Shown: piece by piece, positions 46,659-55,853 of the stretch
How the letters are laid out: each line of letters opens with the position of its first letter
How positions within the stretch are numbered: the first letter of the stretch is position 1
Origin: Haematococcus lacustris
Lineage: Eukaryota > Chlorophyta > Chlorophyceae > Chlamydomonadales > Haematococcaceae
NCBI GenBank assembly: GCA_030144725.1
Contig: JASKMD010000005.1
Coordinates: forward strand, 2,163,476 to 2,227,475
DNA length: 64,000 nt
Direction: 5' to 3'
Position numbers and translations under genes: made by a program
Notes under the pieces: generated by a model
Seen by the model: only the letters and a program-made list of their open reading frames with translations
What the model was told of the DNA's origin: nothing
Database searches by the model: none

Positions 46659-46936
46659 TGTTGTGCATGGGGCTGCAGGGCTGCTGGCTGCAAGGGGAGG
46701 TGCCTGGTGCTCTTGGTGGGTCAGGTCTGCCTCAGGCACAGCCAACAGGGCCAGGGCACCATAGACCTCCCCTTCCTCAGCCCCTGCCTGCTCTCCTCCC
46801 TGCTGCTGCTCCTGCTCCCCCTCCTGCTGCTGTGTCAGCTCCCCTCCCTTGTGCATCAAGGCAGCGGCAGGGAGGGGGGTGACGCTGCCATCCTCTGAAC
46901 ACTGGCCACCTGCTGCTGCCAAGGGGTGCTGCCCAC

Positions 46937-47001
<65 letters not shown>

Positions 47002-49613
47002 GGTGTGACTTGTGAGAGCCCTGGGTAAGTGGCCAGCTCTGCCTGCGCAGCCAGCCACCGCCTGGCCTCAACTACCTGCAAGCACCAAGGGAGATTAGCA
47101 GTGCCTCGCCACCAACACAGGGCCTGCACCGCACCACCTGCTGCTGCCTCTCCATCCCCCTGGGCAGAGGAGGGCGTCACCAGCTTGGCAAGGCACACAC
47201 CCCCAGGGGTGGGGCCCCCCTCCCCCTGGGCACCCCCTCTGCCTGCCTGCAGCATGACTATCCTCAGCAGTGATCCCCAGCCATGTCCTTAGCTGCCAGC
47301 CAGAGCACAGCCAGGGCTTGGGCCTTGGCTCAGCCAGGGTCGTCTCGTAGCAGCAGCCACTGGCCAGTCGTGTTGCTTCGGTCCTCTACTGCCTCTGAAG
47401 GGCTCTGAAGGCACCGGACCTGCACTGCACCACCTCCTGCACCACCTCCGGCCTGTACTGCCTCTCTCGCCTGCCACTCTTTAGCGCGTGCCTCACCGCA
47501 CCCAGCCATCTGCCCTGACCCTGGCAGCCCTGTAGGCAGCCCTGTACGCCTGCGCTGTGCCACATCAGGTTCCTGGCACGCTCACGCTAGGGGCCACGCT
47601 AGCTGCTCCGTTCACCACCAGCATCATGCACTGCAGCAGGCGGGCCCCACCAGACCTGCAGCTCCATCCTCCACCACCATCATGCCCGGCTGCAAGCTTG
47701 CGCCATGCTACATCATCTTGTGTACCCGCCTCATGCTGCATCATCATGCTGTGCCCGATGTTCTGTCCACCAGACAGTATACACCACCCTGCGTTCGCCT
47801 GCTCACTGCCATGCGCTCACTGCTTGCCTTGGCCCATGCCCGCCCCTGCACGCATTCTCTTCCCTGACCCCCCTCTGCCTCCCTCTGCTCTTCTCTGCCT
47901 CCCTCTGCCCTCCTCTGCCTCCGAGGGGCTAAACCTCCCCTTACCTGGCTCAGACTCAGGGACCCACCTGCTCGACTATCTGCGCTGTGCTGAGATTGCC
48001 CTGCAGGCCCATGCGCCCAGTGTAGCAGAACTGCACGGGGCACAGCCAGAGGCAAGGCGCACACAGCAGGCTGCACACTGCCGGCTGCAGCCATGGCTGT
48101 GTTGACAGCTGCTTCAGGTGCACATGTACTCAGACTGACAGCACCATGCCAGCATACGGTGGCTGCAGAGCATGCTGACCTAATGGGGCTGCATGGCACA
48201 TGGTGCATGCATGTGCTTTACGTCATGTGTCCGCCCATGCTTTGCCAGCTGACCACGCTAACACAGGCAACCAGGGGCCGCGTAGCCCATAATCTTTTCT
48301 AGCCTAGCCATCGGCACTCCTTTCTCACACCAGGCCACTCCCAAGCTTGGCAGGTCACACTTGGATGACCCACCTGGCAGTTCATGGCGCACCCAACCTG
48401 AGTACTTAGGCAGGCTGTGTAGCGTAGGTTTGTCCCAGACCTGCACCCCCACATGTCACACTCTCACTCTCATCCTCACTCTCATCCTGGCACAGGGCCT
48501 GGCTGAGGACTGCTTTCTCACAGGGCAGCACGCTGTCCAGACGTTCCTGGCCAGAAGCACTGCCATGTTGCCCAGTGTGCTGACCTGAAACAGCATCGCC
48601 TGACACCTGACGCGGCACCGCCTGCTGAGCCCACCTGTTGGTCATGGGGATGAGCACGGTCTCCACGCTGCCCCGTGCCCCGCCCTCCCCCTCAGCCAGC
48701 GAGAACACTAGCTTGTGGGTGCCGTCTCGTGCCGTCTGGACGGATTGCAGAGTCATGCCGCCAGACAGGCTGGCAGCGGCGGACACCTGAAGCTCACCAT
48801 GGCGCAGGCTGGTTGGCCGTAGCCACTCTCCACCCCTTGGCCATGGCCCATCTCTGCCCTCTGGCCTTGGTCCCTCTTTGCCCTCTGGCCATGGCTGGTA
48901 TGGTCATCTATCTACCAAACCATGAGATAAACGTGGTATTCTTGTGTCTGACTCTAATAGTCTGACCAGACTTGCTCTAATTGACCCGACCCGACCTGGC
49001 CTGGCCTGGCCTGGCATGGCCTGCCCAAGTAACCAGTGTGGTATGACATGGGTTCACACCATGCCTACCCTGTGCTCCTCGCTTGAATTACCTTGGCCTT
49101 GAACTGGGCGCTGAATGCCATGGCGGGGTCGTTGTCCATTTCTTCCAAGCGGCGAACCCAGCGGCCCTTGCCATACAGAGCCTTCAATAGCTGCATATGT
49201 GGGCACCACGTGCTATTGTGAGGAGTCATGTAATGGACACGCAACGAGGGGAAGGAGGCAGAAGCAGCGGTAGTGACCTGTTTGGCTCTTTTGGGAGGTT
49301 CTCCCACTGCAGTACACCACTCCTCCAGCTCCTCCTGGTTTAAGTTCTTCAGCAGGACCCTGCCTGACTGGTCTCTGACGCCGTGTCGGTGTTCAAAGGA
49401 CAAGGGAGCTGAGAGCTGCGGCGGCTGCTCAACCGTGCTGCTCGACGCTTGCATGCTGTCGCATGTGGCCTTGGGTGCCACGAGGGTGCGCGGTGCACTG
49501 GTGCGCGCATGACCTCGATGCACAGGGCGAAGGCAGCACTGTGCCACGCTGTCCGCAAAACTTGGGTGCGCAGTCCGGATTTCAGCCCGTCGACCATCCA
49601 ACCTTCTATGCAT
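43134..49613 (-). CDS. Radical-SAM RNA methyltransferase, RlmN family, with large low-complexity insert
   Basis: RlmN methylates C2 of adenine in 23S rRNA and some tRNAs; here a plastid or mitochondrial role is likely. Exons: 49613-49278, 49190-49092, 48786-48635, 48030-47968, 47075-46464, 46069-45899, 45522-45460, 44555-44442, 44031-43942, 43723-43661 and 43328-43134. Family segments in order: LNQEELEEWCTAVGEPPKRA, LVFSLAEG...ETVLIPMTNR, FCYTGRMGLQGNLSTAQIVE, ISNIVFMGMGEPLDNFDCVM, KIIVSTVGLADRM, AKLALSLHATTDE, VRNWIVPTNRRFPLQRLV, YVLLGGVNDSLADAERL, LIVFNPWEG and SKGDDEMAACGQLG. One exon is missing from my model between 48635 and 48030: it should encode CVSSQ and the first two Cys of the CX3CX2C cluster motif. 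Exon 5 inserts about 190 residues of poly-Gln, poly-Ser, poly-Ala and acidic text between two conserved blocks. The intron after 45460 starts with gc, not gt. Confidence 0.85.
43570..43603. repeat. 34-bp exact repeat, partner at 40456-40489
   Basis: Identical to 40456-40489. Lies in the RlmN intron between exons ending at 43661 and starting at 43328. Confidence 0.85.
43789..43894. repeat. CCCCTC hexanucleotide satellite
   Basis: About 17 units of ccccct with one interruption (cctcct), in the RlmN intron between exons ending at 43942 and starting at 43723. Confidence 0.9.
44688..44748. repeat. CTG trinucleotide array, about 20 units
   Basis: Uninterrupted ctg (cag on the RlmN sense strand) inside the RlmN intron between exons ending at 45460 and starting at 44555. 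Confidence 0.9.
44928..45028. repeat. GGGGCT hexanucleotide array, about 17 units
   Basis: Uninterrupted ggggct repeats in the same RlmN intron as the CTG array. Runs of four G spaced by two bases are predicted G-quadruplex formers on the plus strand. Confidence 0.9.
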
Positions 49614-50089
49614 CACTGCTAGACAGCTTAGGTACTCTGCGACAACCAGCGGACATGATGCAACTTAACATTCCCCCCATTCTTGGGCTAGGATTTTTCC
49701 CCCAATTCTTGGGCTAAGATTTGTCAGTAGCCAGTCGCCTAGTAGCTCGCTATCTGTGGTCCATTCCCTGGCCCCTAGATGTCTAAGTATAAATACACCT
49801 TGAGCAAGGTGATTTAGGCCGTGAGGCTGTCAGCCAGCCCTTCCTCAGTCATCGTCCCCTGCACCAAGGAGCCTTCAAGCATGAGGACGCATTGGTCAAT
49901 AGACTGTCACGGACTCCCTTCCTTACGCCCAACCCAGCTGTTGTACTCTCGTGTCTTGCGGCTGAAATCGACGTCGCCGCCGCCCTCGCCCACGTGACGA
50001 CCGGCAAAAACCCGGCACCAAACCCGAGCATAGCCTTCCCATTGTCCCAACAACACTCCCTTCTCTTCATCAAGCTGCATCGCTGTACC
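49614..50089. other. Intergenic region upstream of RlmN, next to the Fanzor element
   Basis: Should contain the RlmN promoter. A TATA-like stretch (agtataaatac) is at about 49786 but on the plus strand, away from RlmN. No gene is supported. Confidence 0.35.
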
Positions 50090-50580
50090 AGACCAACAAA
50101 ACTTATTCAACAAGGAACAACATGTCGGCCTGTGGGTAATCTCACTCAGCTACTCCAAACATGTTGAAGCAACCTCGGTCGCACCCTTGATGACAACAAA
50201 CCCCACTCTGGTGGCACGTTCCTGGGGCAAACCCCCTGACCACTGGGCACCTCATCAAAACTAACAGCTTAATGCTTGAAAGGCTAACAGCCTGTGTAAA
50301 CTATTAGGGCCTATGCATTGTTGCGTGCCCGGCCATCAATGCCCCGCCGGTACTCTGCAGCCCGGTGCAGCCTCTGCCTTACCTTGGGCAGCCGGTCATT
50401 GACCAGCTTGTAGCGTTGCTGGTACTCCTTGCCAACAGGGGGCAGGGCCTTCAGGTCAGTCCAGCTGCACAGCTCCAGGGGCCGCTGCATGCTCTCCCCA
50501 ATGCGCTGGAAGTTGAGGCACGGGTTGGTGTCCCGGTCCAGCCACCTGCCCCATGGGGGGGCCTGGGGTCGTGGCACTGG

Positions 50581-50939
50581 TGCTGCAGGGAGGGGCTGGG
50601 CCTGGGCAGGGGGTGGGGCCGGGGCCTGGGCTGGTGGCTCCTGGGCAAGGAGGGCCTGGGCAGGGGCTGGGGGGTCCTGGGCAGGGGGGGGAGGGGGGTC
50701 CTGGGCAAGGGGGGCTGGGGGAGGGGGAGGGGGGAGGTGGGGCCTGGGCTGGGGGTGGGGGGGGGGTCCTGGGCAGGGGGGGGGGGGGGGGGGGGGCCTG
50801 GGCTGGGGCAGGGGGGGGGGGCCTGGGCAGGGGGTGGGGGGGGTGGGGCCTGGGCTGGGGCAGGGGGGGGTGGGGCCTGGGCAGGGGGTGGGGGGGGTGG
50901 GGCCTGGGCTGGGGCAGGGGGCGGAGGGTTGGGCGGCAC
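50581..50939. repeat. G-rich low-complexity tract inside the Fanzor gene
   Basis: Repeated gcctgggcagggggtgggg units with uninterrupted G runs up to about 18 bases. On the Fanzor sense strand it reads as poly-Pro/Ala in every frame. It is either an intron or a hypervariable linker before the RuvC-III exon; a linker of variable length at this position is usual in the family. Confidence 0.8.
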
Positions 50940-51323
50940 CTCATGGCACCACTTCAGGCCCCGCACACACTTAGCGTGCCGCAGGCTCCAGGCTGGGCGC
51001 AACAGCCTGTGGTTGACCTGGCCTGCTGGGGGTACCCAGTCTGCGGGCCTAGGCTGGTCATCTGGCAGGTGCAGCTCACATGCCTGGCGGGCATGCACTG
51101 ATGAGCTTACACGGCTGGTGCGGAACTCATCCACGATCACAAGCCTGTCAGGCCTGGGATCCGTGCTGGGCCTGCTGGGCTGCTCCACCACCTTGCGAAA
51201 CCCCGCCCGCACCGCCCCCGCCTTCCACCCACCCTGGCTGAAGTTGCCCGCTCCCAGGAACACCGCGACCCCCCTCTCTTGGTGGTAGTGCTGGCGTGAC
51301 ACCCACTTCATCCCATTCACCAC

Positions 51324-51973
51324 CTGTAGGTCAGGTCAGGTCAGGTCAGGTCAGGTCAGGTCAGGTCAGGTCAGGTCAGGTCAGGTCAGGTCAGGTCAGG
51401 TCAGGTCAGGTCAGGTCAGGTCAGGTCAGGTCAGGTCAGGTCAGGTCAGGTCAGGTCAGGTCAGGTCAGGTCAGGTCAGGTCAGGTCAGGTCAGGTCAGG
51501 TCAGGTCAGGTCAGGTCAGGGTCAGGGTCAGGGTCAGGGTCAGGGTCAGGGTCAGGGTCAGGGTCAGGGTCAGGGTCAGGGTCAGGGTCAGGGTCAGGGT
51601 CAGGGTCAGGGTCAGGGTCAGGGTCAGGGTCAGGGTCAGGGTCAGGGTCAGGGTCAGGGTCAGGGTCAGGGTCAGGGTCAGGGTCAGGGTCAGGGTCAGG
51701 GTCAGGGTCAGGGTCAGGGTCAGGGTCAGGGTCGGGTCAGGTCAGGTCAGGGTCAGGGTCAGGGTCAGGGTCAGGGTCAGGGTCAGGGTCAGGGTCAGGG
51801 TCAGGGTCAGGGTCAGGGTCAGGGTCAGGGTCAGGGTCAGGGTCAGGGTCAGGGTCAGGGTCAGGGTCAGGGTCAGGGTCAGGGTCAGGGTCAGGGTCAG
51901 GGTCAGGGTCAGGGTCAGGGTCAGGGTCAGGGTCAGGGTCAGGGTCAGGGTCAGGGTCAGGGTCAGGTCATAC
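51324..51973. repeat. GGTCA and GGGTCA satellite filling a Fanzor intron
   Basis: About 190 bp of ggtca pentamers pass into about 440 bp of gggtca hexamers, with one short return to pentamers near 51735. The array begins 3 bp after the acceptor (ctacag) and ends 6 bp before the donor (gtatga) of the Fanzor intron, so essentially the whole intron is satellite. Confidence 0.92.
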
Positions 51974-53006
51974 CTTCTTGCAGAAGCCCTCAATGACGCG
52001 CTCCTGGGCATGGTGCTGCGCCAACCGCTGCCGGCGCCAGCGTGGCTTGAGGTACTCCTCCCACAACGGGTCCCAGGTTGCCTTGAGGGCCAGGATGTGG
52101 GCATGGAGGCCGTCCAGGGTGGTGCCAGCTGGGGTGGCAGCTGCCAGCTGCTGTAGCTGTGGCTGGATGGCAGCTGACCAACGGGCTGTGTCCTGCTTGG
52201 CTTTGGTAAGCCCACTGTCATGCTTCAGCTGCCCCTTGCTCAACTCCCACTCCCACTGCCTGACCACCTGACCTGTGACTGGGTCCCGCTGTGCATGCGC
52301 AGCCTTGATGGCCTGGGTGACACCGGGGTCCACCCCCACGGCTATGTGGGTGTCTGGGCTGTAGTCACTCACGCCCTATGAAGGGCAGCTCCACTGGCTC
52401 ATTGACTGCCTGACTGCGCACAAAGTGAACACTAATGCTAACCCCATCCGTCTCCATCCTACGGGCAAAGTCCCACCCACTGTTCTGCAGCTGGCTGTAC
52501 TGGATAAACCGCTGCCAGTGGGGCAGGCTGTCAGCCTCAAACCTGGCCCGTGTCAGGGTGTCCTGACCCAGGTCAGCCAGCAGGCCACGCAACACCCTGT
52601 CATTGATAACCTGGCGCCGCTCTGCAATCACTTCCTGCTCACCCTGTCCCTCATCCTCTTGCTGCCCACTGCCACTGGCACCTGCATAACATGGGACGGC
52701 ACAGCACACGCGCACGGAGTCGTAATGTCGCGTGGTACACACTGCGTCGCGTCGTGAGGGGGGTTGAGTCTTTCGTCGAGCTTAGCGGCTTACCGGCTGC
52801 ACTGTGTGCGGGGGAGACGGGGCGCTTGCGTTTCCTTTTTCTTTTCGGCGGCATCTCAGGGATTTAGCAACACCATCCAAGCGGAGTGGTCGTGCTAGGG
52901 GGTGCATCAGGTCGCCATCCAACCGGAGTGCCGGCAACCGAAGGGGCGGAAATGAGATCCATTACACAATCATTTTTTGATGACACAAATTCTTAAATGC
53001 AGGAAT

Positions 53007-53210
53007 GGGCCTGCAAGTGCAGCTGACTTCAAGTGCCAGGCTGCGGCCTACCAGTCTCTGTAGACTACCAGTCTCTATAGCCACATCTGCCAGGCTGATG
53101 GTCCACGCCTGCCACACCATGCTGACACTGACACTGTCATGTGCATGTGACCATCATGTACCAATGTCATGTGCCATCATGTGCCTGTGGCTGTTATGTG
53201 CCTGAGGCAG
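53007..53210. repeat. Composite dispersed repeat, partners at 9232 and 11251
   Basis: 53007-53058 matches 9232-9288, and 53091-53210 matches 11251-11352. The two segments are adjacent here but 2 kb apart at the other locus. It ends just at the stop codon of the NAD(P)-binding gene. Confidence 0.7.
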
Positions 53211-53212
53211 CT

Positions 53213-55853
53213 TCAATCGCTATACCAGTCTCGCCCACCATGCTCCGCCATGAATGCCGAAAAGCTGTCATACTTGGGCGCCCAGCCGCCCAGCGCATCT
53301 CGCGTCGCACTGTTGTCGGCGCGCTTGCCCTGGCTAGCGCCCCCGTCAGGTTGCAACCAAGTCACCGGCCCCTGGCCAGCGAACTGGGGACTCTTGTAAC
53401 AAGCTTCTATCATGTCCTGCACCGCACAACAAGCAACGCACCAATCAACTTGCAACGCCCCGAGGCTCTCGCATGCTGACGTGAAGAACTGTAGCGCGCA
53501 CAGCCGCGAGCAATGCAAGATCGCTCACCCGAAACTTGATAGGGTGGTTGTCGCATCCCAGGAAGACGCGTTCTCTAAAGGGGCCCGTGCCCTCCCCAGC
53601 GAGCACCTGCGCACGACAGAGGAGGTGCGCGGCCTCAGGACGTCTGCGCGGCTGTCCCTCCTGCCTGCTGGCAACCTGTGGCCCACCCCCACGCGGCCCC
53701 TCATCCCGCAGCATCGCCCCTTCATCCACCCCTGCGTACCCCACTGACACACCCACTGCTCACCCCTGGAGCTGCAGCTGGCCACTGGCCCCTTCTCCCA
53801 TGACAAGCATGTCTAGCCATGACCCACATGCATTCCCATACACTCCATACAGTCCATGCAGTGTTGCCAGTCTGTCCATGAACTTAAGTGTGAGACCCTT
53901 CTTAGCATATGCTACTACCACCACCACCTATCAGTCACAATCAGAGGATGCGCTGGCTGAGGGCCGGTGACTGACCGGGCTTATCGTGATTTACTCACAC
54001 TGACTGCCAGACGTGCCGCATCCTCATAGTGAATCAGGTTGACGGTGTAGTCGCCAGGCCGGGGTACCTCCTTGATACGTAGGAAGTAGGTGTGTGCGCC
54101 ACGCTGGGCATGGTATAGCCCCACCAGCCGCACCACACACCCACCTGCCTGCCATGGCAGCAGCAGCAGCAGCACCATGCAGGCACCAGCTTGGGGCAAA
54201 CAGTTTGCCAAGAGGTGTGAAACGATCATGTATCATGGGATAAGTTGAGGAGGGGTGGATGAGATCAGTGTGATGTCACACATTACTCTTGCACTCGCCA
54301 TTCACTCTTTTCAAACCTGTTGCCCACCTGCAGTGTGGCCTGCTCTGCCGCCAGCATTCTGTCAGAGGAGGGGCTAGCCCCTGGGGCCATCAGGGGGCAG
54401 TCCTCCCGCACCAGGCCTCCGTCATCCACACTGCACACCCCCATGCTGCTGGTGAACACAAAGGTGGCACCCGGGGCAGCACTGTCCCAGTGAGCCAGGG
54501 CGGCCTTGACCTGCAACAGCAATGGGGTGGACCACCAAGTGCTGACAGGGTAGGGTAAGGGCAGGCGTCTTAGTGGTTTCCCTGCTTCACCCGTTGCCCT
54601 CCCTACCCCTACCCCTTGCCTTCCTTACTCCCCCTTTTGCCACCTCTATTCAAAAATTTCGGGGAGTTTGTGGTCGTGTTCCCTCCATGCAACCATGGTT
54701 TGGGTGTAGAATGTGTTGAAGATATAAATCTAGAAAATAGGGACAAGAGGAGGCTCATGGTTTCACTGTGTGAACCCCTTCATGTGCATGCTGTCATGAA
54801 GCGGGTCGCCAAGTTTCACACCCTAGTTGCTAATGGCCCAGGCCCACCAGCCATACCAGGTTGACGGTTATGATCGGTTGTAAACGCATATACCTACTCC
54901 TGCGCAACCCACCAGCTGGACCCAGATGAAGTCAGCTCACAATGGTTCACACAAACCTATCGCCTGCACATTCCCGTCCTTTGTTTCTGCCACCACAATT
55001 TACTGCTCCCCCATACTGCAGCCCACCCACAACACACCCATAAGCAAAGCCAGTGTTATGCTGGCGCTCATGACCTACTGTGTCCACGCACCCCCCACCT
55101 CTTCCACCGCAGCACCCCAGCAGTAGCCCTGAGGCATGTATCTCCTGCTGCTAGTGCTGTGCTACCTGCTCCTTGCGCTGCGTAGCTGTCATGTGAGCAA
55201 CCTCATCACACCTCACCTCACCCCACCCCACCCTACCTTACCCCACACACTTCACCTCACCTCGCCTGCATAGTCAGCTGCACCAGAAGGAGGCGCACTG
55301 AATAACACAAAGGGAAACTTCCGGTCTGCCTCTAGGTCCCCCTTGACCATTGGCTGCAGCCCCAGATGTGTTACCCTGCTCGTGGCCCAGCAAAGCAACA
55401 TGTGTTGCAGAGGTGATGGCAGGCCAGAGCAGGGCATATGCATGCTGCGAGCTGACACGCATGCCCAGCTGCGGTGCTGCTTGTACCTGCTTACCTACTG
55501 TGGTTGTTGGTTGAGTTGGTGAGTCCCACCACGGTGGTGCCTGGGTGAGCGCCCAGCCACAAGTGGCCCGCGTAGCCACCCAGCACGCCGGGGCCCACCA
55601 CAAGCAGGTCACTGCTGGCTTCAGTGGCGCTGGCGCTGAGGACGGACAGCCCAGTCGCAGCCCCAACCGCCGTAACCATCAAGGATCTCCGGCTGACCCT
55701 AGCTTCTAGGTGCGGGTTTGCAACGTCCCCACTTGATACAGGGCTGGGCGCAAGGCTCGCTCGGGATCGGATCGGTTGCACCAATGGCTGGTTTCCTGTT
55801 CGGATCGGTTGCTTTCCTGTGGCAAGTGAGCTGTGCGATTTAGTGACCAACAT
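53213..55853 (-). CDS. NAD(P)-binding Rossmann-fold epimerase-like protein, plastid type
   Basis: Six exons join in phase to 362 residues: 55853-55495, 55375-55261, 54510-54328, 54148-53999, 53606-53529 and 53416-53213. A leader of ~65 residues rich in Ser, Arg and Thr is followed by SRRSLMVTAVGAATGLSVLS, a hydrophobic stretch like a thylakoid or stromal processing signal. The Rossmann dinucleotide motif is DLLVVGPGVLGG (~82-93). Later matches to extended-SDR/epimerase-like plant proteins (Arabidopsis At1g19690 type) are VLFSAPPSGAADYAGEV, FVFTSSMGVCSVDDGGLVRE, VRLVGLYHAQRGAHTYFL, YTVNLIHYEDAARLAVS, ERVFLGCDNHPIKF and GWAPKYDSFSAFM. The usual SDR catalytic YxxxK is not evident, as in its plant relatives, so the reaction is unknown. 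The start chosen opens the transit-like leader; the frame is open farther upstream. Confidence 0.85.

Larger units (their letters stand above)
50311..52854 (-). pseudogene. Fanzor TnpB-like RNA-guided nuclease, one frameshift, otherwise nearly complete
   Basis: Exon 1 (52854-52794) is a nuclear localisation signal, MPPKRKRKRKRPVSPAHSAA. Exon 2 (52681 to 51974) holds ERRQVINDRVLRGLLADLGQ and, after a one-base frameshift near 52376, IAVGVDPGVTQAIKAAHAQ with the RuvC-I Asp. A 650-bp satellite intron (51973-51324) follows. Exon 3 (51323-50940) holds VAVFLGAGNFSQGGWKAGAV and LVIVDEFRTSRVSSSVH, the RuvC-II/shifted Glu region, then RLLRPAWSLRHAKCVRGLKW. The last exon (about 50590-50311) holds GRWLDRDTNPCLNFQRIGES with the RuvC-III Asp and ends RRGIDGRARNNA. 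Between them lies a C-rich tract whose splicing phase I could not settle. With the extra base removed the frame would read through PFIGVSDYSPDTH, so damage is slight or an assembly error. Chlamydomonadalean genomes are known to carry Fanzors; guide RNA is normally made from the element end. Confidence 0.8.
50090..52970 (-). mobile_element. Fanzor element, copy C (near full length)
   Basis: Boundaries are set by where similarity to copy B begins (ccaacaaaact near 50090) and stops (near ggaaatgaga, 52967). The element contains one minus-strand Fanzor gene and about 150-250 bp of shared flank on each side. No clear terminal inverted repeats are seen. Right-flank DNA from 53007 belongs to a different dispersed repeat. 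Confidence 0.7.

Noticed and set aside
48300..48420. 5S rRNA-like text (aagcttggcaggtcacacttggatgacccacctgg)
   Set aside because: Only the GGATG...CCACCTGG stretch resembles the 5S C box. The 5' half and the paired helices of 5S rRNA are absent, so neither a 5S gene nor a 5S-derived SINE is supported.
51296..52156. Long open frames of RVRVRV or LTLTLT through the 51.3-52.0 kb region
   Set aside because: Produced by the GGTCA/GGGTCA satellite; they exist on both strands and have no gene-like ends.
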